Part shown: positions 26,778 through 38,800 of the stretch, in pieces
Layout: each line of letters starts with the position of its first letter
Numbering within the stretch: position 1 is the stretch's first letter
Notes under the pieces: model-generated
Database searches by the model: none
Told to the model about the DNA's origin: nothing
What the model saw: the letters and a program-made list of their open reading frames with translations, nothing else
Position numbers and translations under genes: made by a program
Assembly (NCBI RefSeq): GCF_008831285.2
Contig: NC_045138.2
Span: 27,623,934-27,687,933, forward strand
Direction of reading: 5' to 3'
DNA length: 64,000 nucleotides
From: Nymphaea colorata
Taxonomy: Eukaryota; Streptophyta; Magnoliopsida; Nymphaeales; Nymphaeaceae

Positions 26778-27162
26778 TCAGGGATATCAATGGATCGAGT
26801 TGAAAGTGGACATACCATATGCGCATTTTTGGATATTCATATGTTCGGATTCAAATGCGAATGAAAAAAAGTCATATACGAATCCAAAATACAATTTTAT
26901 AATCCGAATCTGATCTGATTTTGATTTTCATTTGAATCCCAAATTCGAAATCTGATTTTTGAGGACGTTGGATATAGGATATTTGTTTAAAACTAAATCC
27001 AATTTGAATATGAATCCAATATGGTACTTATGTATATCAAATCCAAACCTAATCAGATGTCATTTCTTATATAATACGATTTCTTAATCGGTTATTGCAT
27101 TTTTTTCTATATCTGAACGGTGTGGTTGGATGTCTGATCCAATTGGATATATTGACTTTCCT
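26778..27162. repeat. Dispersed ~380-bp element, copy 3
   Basis: Starts agggatatcaatggatcga and ends atattgactttcct. Interior phrases (ggatattcatatgttcgga, aatccgaatctgatc, tatgtatatcaaatcc) follow the same order as in copies 1 and 2. It is non-coding. Confidence 0.6.
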
Positions 27163-27330
27163 AAACTCAATATGAAAACGATGCTCATATATGGAGATAT
27201 GTTATGCTTCCATGGTCCAATCTGCAATTATACAAGTGCATATAATTACAATTTCATCCTTGCCTTTAAGGACCAAGGATGCGCATATATGGACATAGAG
27301 AAAATGCGCATAAGGAAAACATTCCATGCA

Positions 27331-27475
27331 GTGGCGGAGATACATGGGCACTGGTGTGGGCCACTGCCTACACGAAACCGACAAAAGTTTCATTGGAAAA
27401 ATTCAAAATTACCCGAAACCAGCAAAAGTTCCGACTGCCCTTCAACAAAAAAAAAGATCCTGGCTCTGCCATTGC
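27331..27475. mobile_element. 145-bp non-autonomous element with 9-bp target duplication
   Basis: The perfect 9-bp direct repeat TTCCATGCA occurs at 27322-27330 and 27476-27484 and brackets this segment. Its ends are imperfect inverted repeats: GTGGCGGAG at the left and, read inward from the right, GCAATGGCAGAGCC. A 9-bp duplication is the hallmark of Mutator-type transposition, so a Mutator-derived MITE is the best guess. It has no coding capacity. Confidence 0.6.
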
Positions 27476-27484
27476 TTCCATGCA

Positions 27485-28237
27485 TTATATCTTTTTGATA
27501 ATCTATTCATGGAAGATCACAGTAAAACTGATTGAACAACCATGTTTGATTTGGAAACCTTGATATAAGAGGCAAATCCCTCTCTCAATTCGATATCAGA
27601 GGCAAATCCCAGGTTCCCAACCATGCAAGAACCGACTCCGGCTCATGCTACAACGGCGAACGGGCGAAGACAACCGTGGGTTCCAAAACCCTGTGGAGTG
27701 TGCATAGGCTGGCTGAACCATTGCAAAAACTGAGTCTTTGATCATTCTGATCCAGCTGATTATGGGAGTATGATCCAGGACGAATTTGATTGAAGCATGA
27801 AGGTTGGACCTGTTCGGATTTCTGATTTGAATCTGAGTAAGTTTTTTCGTTGGCTTTTCTGCCGGTGTGGATTATCAGATTACTTTTTGGTGAGCGAGAG
27901 GAAACGCCACTGCCCAGGTGAAAGGATAAAGCCCCCTTCCTTCCCCCTACCTCCAGAGTCCAGATCATAATTGGGAGTTGGATTAACTTACTGTTACTCC
28001 TTTCCACTCGACAGTAGTAGTGTTCATGAGAATCAAACTGATGATTGTGTTCTTTACGAGCCTGCCAGCTCGATTATCTGTGCTAAGTCCCTCGAGATTT
28101 GCTTGACACAGAGGATGCATTTTTTTTTGCTTTACTTATCCATATTATCTTTTTTATGATCTTAAATCATAGATAATCTTCATTCCCATTTTTCTCTTCT
28201 TATCTAGCTAAGCTCAACATCATCCAGATAAAAGAAA

Positions 28238-28332
<95 letters not shown>

Positions 28333-29125
28333 CTTATCCAATAACGTTAATACAAAATTAATTGTATCTAAATATATAATTTGATCTTTAATAGCATTCG
28401 AATTAATTATGTGACATTTTTGTTGTTAATGTTAGCAAGTTCTTCAAGAAAAACCTGAAGTTAAACATTTTTTCATGTTACTTTTTCACTTATCTAACAA
28501 TTAAAATTTCAAAAGTATGTCTCCTGAATTTTTTTAGTTAACCATAAAAACTCTCAACCGTGCTTTTAATGATATGAAAAGGTTTAGGTGTATTTTTTAT
28601 TATTGTAAATTATTTAGGTGTGTTGTTCAAAATTTCTTTAAATGTGCTTATATATGTACAATTTTAATTGGTCCATATGGCAACCACTCTCGGTCAGAAT
28701 CCATGTTTCTTCAAGGAATGGATTATATCCTTATTGCTCTACATCAGCAACACGAGTTAATTTTCATTTAATGCAGAGGCAAAAGATCTTATGATTCATC
28801 AAATTAGGGATTTTAATCATGAATTAGTCACTAAATCAATTGTGAATAAGCATATAATTTTGCATCATTTTGTTTCTGATCTTTTTAACAATAATTTAAG
28901 TTAATATAAAAAGTATTTACTTTAAAAAACAATTAGAGTTAATTAAAAGTATTCAAGAAAAGGGGCGGAGTTGCATTGGGCGAGAACATTCGTCACCCAA
29001 GGCCGCCGTCAAAGCCGGCGAAATCGTTAAGTGGATTGGCGAAGCCTACCAGAAACAAGTGCCGGTAAATATTCGATGGCATCAAAAGCACTAAGTTGTT
29101 GATTGCGTCCCCAAACTTCGTGGGG
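27485..29125. other. Intergenic DNA upstream of the HAD phosphatase
   Basis: Contains a small repeat of 'atatmagaggcaaatccc' near 27563-27608, a stretch of mixed composition to 27960, the long AT microsatellite, then AT-rich DNA up to the promoter. No gene was recognised. Confidence 0.45.
28240..28331. repeat. (AT)n microsatellite, 92 bp
   Basis: About 46 uninterrupted AT dinucleotides. It is the longest simple repeat in the window and perfectly self-complementary. Confidence 0.95.
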
Positions 29126-29182
29126 CACGTGATGAGAGAGAATCAGATGCCTGGGGGTCACGTGACGGCTCGCCTATAAGTA
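29126..29182 (+). promoter_or_regulatory. Promoter of HAD phosphatase: two G-boxes and TATA box
   Basis: CACGTG lies at 29126-29131 (gcacgtgat context), a palindromic TCACGTGA at 29158-29165, and TATAAGTA at 29175-29182. Transcription would begin near 29210, leaving a leader of about 140 bases. G-boxes are bound by bZIP and bHLH factors. I looked for the PHR1 site GNATATNC in the 500 bases upstream and did not find one. Confidence 0.6.
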
Positions 29183-29352
29183 CTCAGCTCTGCCTCTCGT
29201 AGGATTCACAGCGAGAACTAGAGGCAGTAATCCTTCTGTTGCGCGAGACTCTTAGAATTGTGCGCTTTTGTGCTTCGTCCTTGTTCAAACCACTCTTTCT
29301 CGCCGGAAAACCGCTTGAGGATCGCTTGGGTGTGGTGCCTTTTTCACTCCCC

Positions 29353-31430
29353 ATGGCCGGTGTGATCGTCGTGTTCGACTTCGACAAGACGATCATCGAC
29401 GTCGACAGTGACGACTGGGTGATAGATGGCTTGGGACTTACTGAGAGGTTCAACGAACTGCTCCACACCATGCCGTGGAATTGTTTGATGGTTGGTCTTC
29501 TCCTGGTGATTTTAGGGATTTATTTTGCTTCGTTTATTTTGATAGTTTTTAAAATCATACCATAGCAGTTTTATGCCCCGTAATCACAAATGTTGTTAGT
29601 TTTTTCGACAATGTCGCCATGATATCATAAGATTTTCAAAAGATGCGATATTTTTAGAAGACGCTGTTTCTTGTTTTTGTTTCGTGAAATTAATCTTATG
29701 ATCTTAAATTTTTATATTTGAAAGAAGGTTCTCTATATAGTTCTGTGTATTGCAGCTTACTTGGTGCCCTGATTGTTGTTGCTTTGTCATTGAGATCATT
29801 CCTCTTTCTTTTGGCAATGGTGGCCTACCCTTATTTAGTTTTTCTGAAAATGCCGACTTCCTTGCTCATGGCTAATTGGCAATTTGGCACCGTCTTTTCC
29901 ACCAATGCAGCGTTCTTCTGGTTCTTCTTCAGTTTTCCAATTATTGTCAGTGGATGTTTATTCCGTGTTTTATATCTTCAAAACAATCTCGAGAACAAAA
30001 AAATTGTAAGTAATTTTTTGAAAGTCTGCCTTCAGTGACCCTGGACTTCAGTTATTTTTTGGTACATTATCCAAGCAAGAGGATATTTCAGCAACATTCC
30101 ACTCCCTAATATCCCAGAATGAAATTCTAAAACATGACCGAACTGTGAACGTGTCTTTTGCTTTATTATTTTGTGGGATATCAGTCTTTCTTTTCAGATC
30201 AATCAAATTATTGTAGTTCATGCCACAAAATCGACAAGATGCATTTATCTTTGTCAATCTTCAGGATAAGCTTTTGGGGGAACTCAATGAGCAGGGAAGA
30301 ACAATTGAAGACATTGCTGCTTGCTTAAAAAGCATTCCATTGCATCCCCAGATCATATCCGCCATAAAATCAGCCTACTCTTTGGGGTTAGCTTCCATTG
30401 CTCTATTTCAAAGTGGTTAAATTATTTCATATTTTAGATTGTGATTAGGCCGGTCACCCCGAGGAATCTATGGTCAAGAATGGTCCAATCTGGACAATAG
30501 AGTCCTATCATGCAACAAGATGCTTACTGCAGCTTCCTGCTGTAGAATTTTGCTTGCTGCATTTGTTTGAAATGCTAACTCTTGTGTTTCTGTGTCCAAA
30601 AAAACAGGTGTGATTTGCGAGTTGTTAGTGATGCAAATATGTTCTACATTGAAACCATTCTTAAACATCACGAGCTATTTGATTATTTCTCAGAGATTAA
30701 CACCAATCCAAGCTACGTCGATGACAATGGGCGGTTGACGATCGTCCCCTATCATGATTTCCACACTTCAGTTCATGGATGTGCTCTCTGCCCTCCTAAT
30801 ATGTGCAAGGTAACAAGATGAAATGCAAAATCATGGGGCTTCTGAGTTAACTAGATTTGATTTTTCTAAAAATAAATTCAAGTTTGGAATCCATTTTCAG
30901 AAAGGCTAAAATTTCAAATTCCTTTCTTGAAAAATCTTAAGTTCCAATCCATTTTGAGAAAGACGTGATGCATTTAAGCTGTTAATTTGTCTTAGATTGT
31001 GTTGACTACTTGCTCCCCGAGTTGGACTTTAGTAACATCAACACTTTGTCTCTGAATTTTGATAACTGTGAACCAGGGCTTGATTATTGATCGTATCCGA
31101 GACTCTACCATGAAAGACTCGACAGCAGCAAAGAAATTCATATACCTCGGTGATGGTAGGGGTGATTATTGTCCAGCACTAAAACTTGATGAAAGTGATA
31201 AAGTGTTGCCTAGGAAGGATTACCCCCTGTGGAATCTCATTCAAAAGAACCCCCAGCTCATCAGAGCAGAAATTCATGCTTGGTGCAATGCTGCTGAGCT
31301 TGAAGAAACACTGGTCCAACTCATCCACGCTAACACATCCGATTCTATTGCGGCAGACTGCAAGTCTCTATCTGCTCTTCCCTCTCATCACGAAGCTCTT
31401 GTTCTCCATCCTCTCCCTGTGCAACAGTGA
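29353..31430 (+). CDS. HAD-family phosphatase, PHOSPHO1 / PS2 (inorganic pyrophosphatase 1) type
   Basis: This is a soluble HAD hydrolase of the plant PHOSPHO1-like group. Arabidopsis members (PS2/PPsPase1, PEPC1 and a thiamine phosphate phosphatase-like protein) hydrolyse pyrophosphate, phosphocholine, phosphoethanolamine or related esters, and some are induced by phosphate starvation. Exons 29353-29490, 30265-30386, 30608-30809 and 31077-31430 join in frame to 271 residues. HAD motif I is DFDKT (D9 nucleophile, D11 acid/base). Motif II is SDAN (94-97) and motif IV GDGRGDYCP (from 179). The family signature CPPNMCKG spans the exon 3/4 junction. The start is the first ATG, in MAGVIVVFDFDKT. 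The frame is open for 38 codons upstream but has no ATG. The C-terminal 40 residues are poorly conserved. Which substrate it uses cannot be told from sequence. Confidence 0.93.
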
Positions 31431-32089
31431 CAGCTTCTTTGTCTTCTCTGCATCAAATCCCGAGTCCTTTTGGACTTTGAAGACTTTTATGGAAGGTGGG
31501 TTGCGGCTCCCAAAGAAGCCGAGCAGCATGATAATTTTGCTCAGTTCGTCATCTAAAAAGCTGTTTGATTATGTAGCTGACTAGGGAAAAGGAGCTAAGC
31601 AAAAATAACTGCTGTTCTGCTCTGGCCCTGTAAGTTTATGAAGAAAGATGATGATCCATAAGGAGGCGTTTCATGGGTGGTTGAAAATTTTCTGGATGTA
31701 GTTTCTTGTCAATGGAAGCTATCAGACAATGCAAAATATTTTCAAGAATTTTTTTTCTCTGTTTTATAACATGCGGCTCTTTCATAATTCCAAGTGAAGC
31801 TTTTAGCACCAACCCTTTTTTTTTTAAGAAAAAACTTTAACCACTTATAGAACATGAAACATTTCTATGAAAGAAATATTTCATGCCATCAAAAGCCTCC
31901 TTGAGTTATGGGTGGGAAGATGTGTTGGTGTAAAAGCATTTGGCTTCGCTAAATTCAAGCCAAATAACTAAGGTGCAACTTCCTTGAGCCAATCAAAGCG
32001 GGCATGTAAATCATACTCGAACAGTTCCTCATGGAAGCCTAATTGGACCTGGATCAAGGATTCAAGGGGGAAGCCATCAGAGGCCAGCT

Positions 32090-32430
32090 CAACTCGAAAA
32101 AACTGTTCTTCGATTTCCACTCGAACTCAAGTCGAGCTCGATAGAATGAAACTCGAATTCGACCGAAAATACAGTATCGAGCTCGACTCGTTTAATTCGT
32201 TTTTGTTGACACGTTTTGTTCATTTACGTTCGTTTAACATGTCAACTCGTTTAATTAATTCAATTACCAAGAATCCGTTTTTCATGGTCATGTTTACATG
32301 GGTTGAGTTTTTACAACTCAAACTCGACTTTCGACTCTTTGATCATTTCAAGTTTAAATTTAAACTCCAGTTTGATTCATTTATAAATGAGTCGATCTCA
32401 GAGTGAGCTTTTTTGGAGCGAGTTGAGCAT
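32090..32430. repeat. GAGCTCGA-type dispersed repeat, copy A
   Basis: Dense in 'actcgaattcgac', 'gagctcgactcg' and 'tcgtttaa' phrases on both strands. The same vocabulary fills 63125-63647. Repeats of this look are common in plant intergenic DNA. Borders are approximate. Confidence 0.5.
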
Positions 32431-33562
32431 TGTGCAGCCCCACCCCACCCGCCTCATCAGTATTATAAGGCTGGGCATCAGGTCGAGCACCTTATGGATA
32501 CCCAGTACTTGGCTTGATTCGAACAAAAAAAAAATGAAGTTCAGGTTGATGGATAAGAATTTTTTAATACATATTTTATTGATTTTTATATATAATTATA
32601 ATATTTAATTACGATTAATTATATTTATATATTATTTTATATTAAAAATATATATTTTTTTATTTAAAAAAGCCAAACTCCGACTCGAGTTTTAGGTATT
32701 GAATTAGGTTACAGTGGACTTGCTGTATTCGGATCCAATAAAACTGATCCGTACCTGGTCCCCGAAGTTTCATTAGATCCAAATCAATTTTTTGGGCTTT
32801 CGTGGACGTTTCGGGAGGCATTCGTCGTCTCTATCGCTTCCTTTCCTCCGTCATATTTGAACGTCACCACTGTCGGTGATTATTCCTGGAAGAAAGCCGA
32901 CTCCCTAATTCCTAAACCGCCCGATGTTTCGACGTAAATTACAAAAGTATCTTCTTCGACTACCACGGATCGGAATTCATCATTGGAGCTCCCTTAAATT
33001 GGATCCCTAATGCAAAATCATATGGATTAAATAGATCAAATCTTGCCCACATTTTTTTTTCTTTTTTAAATAATCCTTGCTTAAGTAATTGTGTTTAATT
33101 CCCTTTTATTTGAAGTCTCTGTCCAAATTTACTTTATTTATTCCAATTTTTTTTTCACCCCCTGAAGAATAGCATTAACTGCTGATATTAACCATTGTTC
33201 CTAGGCCGAAGGGAATAGTGTAGGCATAGAGCATAGCAGGTTGGGCTGGAGCGTGTTAGATAGTGTTATGTTAGATAGTGTTATATGCAGTTCCATCACC
33301 ATGTGTTTTATGTCTTTTTGTCAAAAATGAGATTAGAGCAATATGCTAGCTAACATAAGCTGAACCTATGCTATGCTGGAAGAATAAGGGCTTTCAAGCT
33401 TTTTTTTTTCAAGTGGGTCCTAATCCTCTCACTCTCTCAAAATTTTGACAAATATTGCCAAAAAAGATGGGGGTAAATATCTTCATAAATGTTTTGCAAA
33501 ATATCTTTTGAAAGAAAAACTTGTCTCGTTGTACATTTTTCTATAACGCCCCACCTTTTTTT

Positions 33563-33965
33563 TTAAGTATTGTATCTAAGATTGCGAAGAGATTTTATAA
33601 AGGAGGTTGTTAAGTAGTTGATTGACAAGTTTTTATCATTTTTCAAACTGAAACTGAATTTGTTAACTGGTGGTTTGGGATTTGTTGGACCAAGAGCCCA
33701 AGCTCAGTGTAAGTTGGGTTGTTAGAGTGGCATAATTATAGTACATTTTAATATTTTGATGTGGTGCCCACACAGACAGAAGCTTGTATCCACCGCTTTT
33801 TGAAAAGTTTAGTCTCGTATATAAGATTGTGAGGAATCTTTGAAGACTTATAAAAGTGGTTGTTAAAGAGTTAGTTTTTTTTTTTCAGTTTCTAGCTTTT
33901 TTTGGAGCAGATTATGATTCAACAGACCAGGAGCCCGAGCCTATGTGGCTAGTTATTAGATTTTC
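33563..33965. repeat. Diverged direct repeat of about 160 bp
   Basis: Two segments carry the same series of phrases: gtatmtaagattgyga, then cttataaa/ttttataaa with ggttgttaa, then gaccaagagccc/gaccaggagccc and ggttgttag/gctagttattag. They may be two old copies of a small dispersed element. Confidence 0.4.
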
Positions 33966-34287
33966 TTTTTTCATGTACTTGGTAGAAACTACCATGAATT
34001 GAGAGACTTTGTTGCTCGGGGCATAAATCCCACATGATCATTCCCCCATAAGCCTAAGTTCCTGATACTGATCAGCTTGAACAAGGGGCTGGCGCCTCCA
34101 AGATGGCTGGCCTAAACCAAAACCCATCGAGGCATTAATACATTCTTTCAAATAAAGGAGAAACTGAACCTAAAATCTCAACAATGATAGAAGACACAGC
34201 CAAGGTTTCGATCTACACATTTCATTCATTTAGCATCAAATGTTTTAAGTGCAAAATGAATTGTAGTGCCAAAATAATTTTTTATAA

Positions 34288-34590
34288 GGGAGTGTTTGGG
34301 TGGCACTTCAAAACCAGGCTTTATCTCTTGGTTTTACCTCAAAAAACCTGATTTTGCAGCATTTGAGTGCCATCAAAACTGAGTTTAAAAAAACTCAGCT
34401 TTCACAAAACTTGGTTTTGTAAAAGAGGGTGAAAAACCTGGTTCCCTTAGGTTATTCAAAAACTAGGTTTTGGATGTCACCCAAACAAAAACAAAAAAAA
34501 CAAACTTTTTAAAACTCATTAAGAAACATGGTTTTCATAAAACCTAGTTTTACAAAATTGAGTTAGAGGCAGGTGTCATCCAAATGCCCC
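34288..34590. mobile_element. ~300-bp MITE-like element with terminal inverted repeats
   Basis: The left end is gggagtgtttgggtggcac. The reverse complement of the right end is ggggcatttggatgacacc, matching at 14 or so of 19 positions. The interior is partly palindromic, with repeated aaaactnggttttg phrases on both strands. It is non-coding. No certain target duplication was seen, so the superfamily is open (hAT-type ends are one possibility). Confidence 0.55.
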
Positions 34591-35867
34591 GAAGTAGTTT
34601 TTCTACCCCCTTTGTGTTAACTATTGATTTCTCAAGTAACTAAGGGGATTTTTTTTTTTCATTTTTCATTTTTACATAGGGAAAACCACTTTCTGCTTAA
34701 AAGTTTCCATGACCATAAACCCTTATGCGTCTAAGATTATAATTTGCTTCGGAGCTTGGGTAGTCTTATGGTACACCCTTCAACTTGAGTGTCATCCTTG
34801 TTATCTTTACAAACCTAAAATTTAACACATTTGGAACATGACGGTGGCCATGAGCCTCGAACACTTTGAATGTGCTAGAGTGTTCTTCTTAAATACTCTA
34901 AAAACTTAGATGATTTTACTGGACATATTTTTTCTAACTCATGAAGAAAGAAAGAAAAAAGACAGAAGTAGTGATGAATATGACAGTTCCTATATTAAAT
35001 TTAAAGACAAAAGTTTGGTGAAGAGAGAAAAAGCAAACAACCAAAAGAACCCCCCTTTCTCAGCTACTTTTTTCACATGGAAGATAATGGAACTATCCTG
35101 AAGTAAGCGAAAGTTTGCTTTGGCATGTAAAAAGTAATCTTTGCTCCTTGCAAATGAAATAGTTTTAGAATACTACACCAAACTGGAAAAATTACCTAAA
35201 AAGAACCAACAAAGAAACTGACATTTGCTTGTGGGTAGTACTCTAAATGCAACAACTCTTCGTCTCTCTCCCTCTCCCCTATACACAAAATCAAAGTCAT
35301 AAAAAACTTGGCATCATCAAGCGACTAATTTGAATTAGAGTTGTAGGTTGCGGTTGATAGTCCTCTAAGATCTTAGGTGATTTGAAGTTTATACTATTGC
35401 GAAATCCACAGTTCAAATGAATAATGAAGTTTAGTTCCACAACCTTGCAATCAATGATAAATATAAAAACCATGTTCTTAGGGAGCGTTTGATGTTCTAG
35501 AATTTTTAATGCAACCTATATGATCCGAATCGGGTCCAACCTTAAATTCAGAATACGATTGGTCCACATCCGCCAAGTGACTACAATTGTAATATCAATA
35601 AAATATCGACCCTTTTCCTGGATCATTGTGCCATAGAATTCATCCTCTCTTTTGCAAGTGCCTCGATAGTCCCCCCCTGCGCGCGCGCGTCAGGGAGCAG
35701 GAGGGCAAAAGCAAAACGCGGCGACGGGAAGAGGGCTCGTACGTGCGATAGACCATCTTCGCACGTGCGAACTCCTCTGCATCTTCTCCTTCCTCTTTCC
35801 CTCCCTGGCTCCTCCACTCTGCATGTGACGGCTTCGGAGACGGTGATCGCCGGCCGGCCTCTCGTCG

Positions 35868-38800
35868 ATGGCCGGTCGAACGGCCGAGGAGGGAGCCGGG
35901 CCGCCCCGCAGTCCCCTGGAGAAGCTTCCGGTGGTCGTGAAGGAGCTCGTGGCCGGTGGAGTCGCGGGAGGGATCGCGAAGACGGCCGTCGCTCCGCTCG
36001 AGCGCGTCAAGATCCTCTTCCAGGTGAGAAGACGCCGGATTTCCTGTTCCTTTTCTTGCCGGGACTTTCCGACTTTCTCCTTTCTCTCTGCTCATCTCTT
36101 CTCTCGAAATTTTGGGAACTCCCGCGTTTTCTTTACCTCTTTGGGGAATTCTCCCCCCCGATGCACCGATTCTTTTCTTGATCTTTTGACAATGAATAAT
36201 TTTGAAAGAGTAGGTTGCGGAATATTTTTCAACCGGAAATGCAGGCGAAAAGGCGAAAGTTTGAGAATGACTAACTAGTCCCGTGGTTAGCTACTGGCCG
36301 GATTTTCTTACTTTCTTTTTCCGGGTTGATTCGATTCTCTTCTTTCTAGGGCCTCGGCTGAACGATTGAATTGTTTTATATTATTTTTTCCCTTCTTTCT
36401 GTTGCCGTTGGCTCTGAAGTCCTTGCCATTTGGATACAAAATAGTTTAATATGATTTAGGCGAAGTTCGTTTGGGCATGACTAAAAGGGTAGGAAACTAT
36501 TTAGCGTAGGCAGGAGTGGAAACTGGAATAGTTTTCGTAAACGGAAAAGGACTAACATACCCTTCGCTAGTAAATTTCGTGAGCACGTCCTACCCGCAGA
36601 AGTATTCTAATTTCTGAGGATTTTGGATACGATGAAATTGTCCTTCTGGGCGGCTGCTTTCAGGATTCGATGGCTCTGAGATTGTATGGTATCATCTATT
36701 CGAATTAGACTCCAAGTAGTCAAATTACACAAGGAAAACAAGGTCCGCTACTAATTAGAAATGGAAATATCTTTCTCTTGGTGCATGAATTCAAATATTT
36801 CGCATGCACGATCGAGTGATCTCTTATCCGTCGCTTTTCATATATGTATGTGCTTTCGGAGGAACCATGTCCACATGATGGGCATGTTTGACCGTCTCTG
36901 AATGGCACGCCATTACTTTGTTGTGGAAGACAGATGTTTACATGGGTACATTCGTGAAGAACCACTATCATGGCGGTTGTCAAATGTATCACGGAGTCCC
37001 CGGAGGAACACGTACGTCATACGTATGGTTCAAGGCAATGGCAAAGCGATAAGTCCACTTGGAGCGGAGCATCCGGTGGTCCTATTCTTGATATCCACCT
37101 AAGCCGACAGCTGACCTCAAGTCTCCGGTGATTCATGCCTCTGACCTAACGCATTGCCACACGTCTTAGGGACTACGCATAGATGCCGGCTATCCGTTAC
37201 TTTTCTTTTGGTGGTGTTTTACATTGATAACAGGTAAGCTGCAAAAACCAGGTAACTCGATCTGCTCCTTCCGCTACGGGTCTATGGCCAAATTGGGGTG
37301 TAAGGCCTTTGAAGATCTTCGAGTTACTTGGAGATTTCTCCGGTTTTGCCGAAGTTGTAAGGGGAACTAGGTCATTATTTCCGAAAAGAAATTGAATGCT
37401 AGCCGAGTAGTAGGCTTGAATTGTTCAAGACATACGTCACGCCATCATAATTTCAGCCCGTATATGTGTTAATCTTTTAGCTTCTTCATAGCTAACCTGG
37501 TTGATTTCCTTTTTTAGCTGGGCAATGCCCATGTCCAAATGGGTCCAGGAAAAAGCTGAATCAGCCAACCAATCCTGTTTGGTCAATTCTTGTTGCTTGG
37601 TTTGGGTCTAAACATAAATCGACCTAATAGACTAGTCATGGCTTGGACCCAAACGGTGGTCTTGAAAGACCAAGCCGCTGGTTTCTGGACTACTTGGAGT
37701 GTTTGGATGCTATGGCTTCAAATCCTTCCATGCTTCCCGGATAAGCTTATTTTTAAACTTAGATTTCTGGGGAGTTTCTCGTAAATAGTGGAGAGAGAAG
37801 ACATGAAAAGTAAAACGAATCGCAAAATGTGAGTCACTTCAACTGTAATATTGGTTGGAAGTCGATTTAATCCCCAGACATTGAGTCTTGCTCCATGATT
37901 TTAGGTGAAACAATTTGGTAGTGTTAGACGTCCTTCCAATGTGGGGATGATTCTTTCCTTCGATCGGGATGATTTATCCCTTTCTTGACGCGTTTCCGTA
38001 TCGAAAGCTAGAAGAAAAGAAACTTCAATGAATCAGACATAAGCTTATTCTTGATAAATCCTTGTCATAATTTGGATCCTATCGTATTTCTTGCAGACTA
38101 GCAGAGATGACTTCCGTGGTTTAGGCTTACGGGCATCATTTAAAAAGATTTTGAAGACAGACGGGATTCTTGGTTTTTATAGGTGTGTTTCTATATTCTG
38201 CTCAATCTTAATGTCTCCGAAAATCTTAATCTGCTTCTTGGTAAAGATATATGTGGCATCTAACGTTTGATCTGCTTCTTGTTAAAGATATATGTGGCAT
38301 CTAACGTTTGATCTGCTTCTTGTTAAAGATATCTGTATTCTTTATTTGTTATTGAGTCTAGTTGGTATATTCAATTTCCTATCCTTTGCTCTATGATGCA
38401 GTTACTATTTAATTTTTTTACGGTTAGCTTCTCAGGTGTTCAATTGTTGATTTTCCTTTTCTGTCCTAAATCTTTTCAGAGGAAATGGCGCTAGCGTTGC
38501 AAGGATCGTGCCATATGCTGCCTTGCATTATATGGCATATGAACAATATCGGCGCTGGATTATTGAAGGTTTTCCTGATGTTAAAAGAGGTCCATCTCTT
38601 GACCTGGTGGCAGGATCGTTTGCTGGTGGAACTGCTGTTCTGTTTACATATCCTCTTGACCTTGTTCGAACAAAATTGGCATATCAGGTGCTGGAAGGTC
38701 CTCTTTTTTCTCTATGATTCTGGATAAAAAATAGACTTGTGGATAGATTGTCTTGATCAAGTCTGATTACTAGACGAATCAAAGTTTCAATCTGCCTTCC

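Larger units (their letters stand above)
31431..35560. other. Intergenic repeats between HAD phosphatase and CoA carrier
   Basis: It includes the phosphatase 3' flank, a GAGCTCGA-type repeat (32090-32430), AT-rich DNA to 33000, a 16-bp tandem near 33255-33286, a diverged direct repeat (33563-33735 and 33808-33965) and an inverted-repeat element at 34288-34590. No gene was recognised. Confidence 0.5.

Noticed and set aside
29239-29352. In-frame extension upstream of the HAD phosphatase start
   Set aside because: There is no ATG in the extension, and MAGVIVVFDFDKT is the normal family start.
29718-30038. 106-codon hydrophobic frame resembling a membrane protein
   Set aside because: It lies wholly inside intron 1 of the phosphatase, starts at TTG, and is T-rich intron sequence that reads as Phe/Leu/Val.
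35640-36095. Arg/Ser-rich minus-strand frame opposite the CoA carrier first exon
   Set aside because: It is the antisense shadow of a GC-rich coding exon and leader, with no domain.
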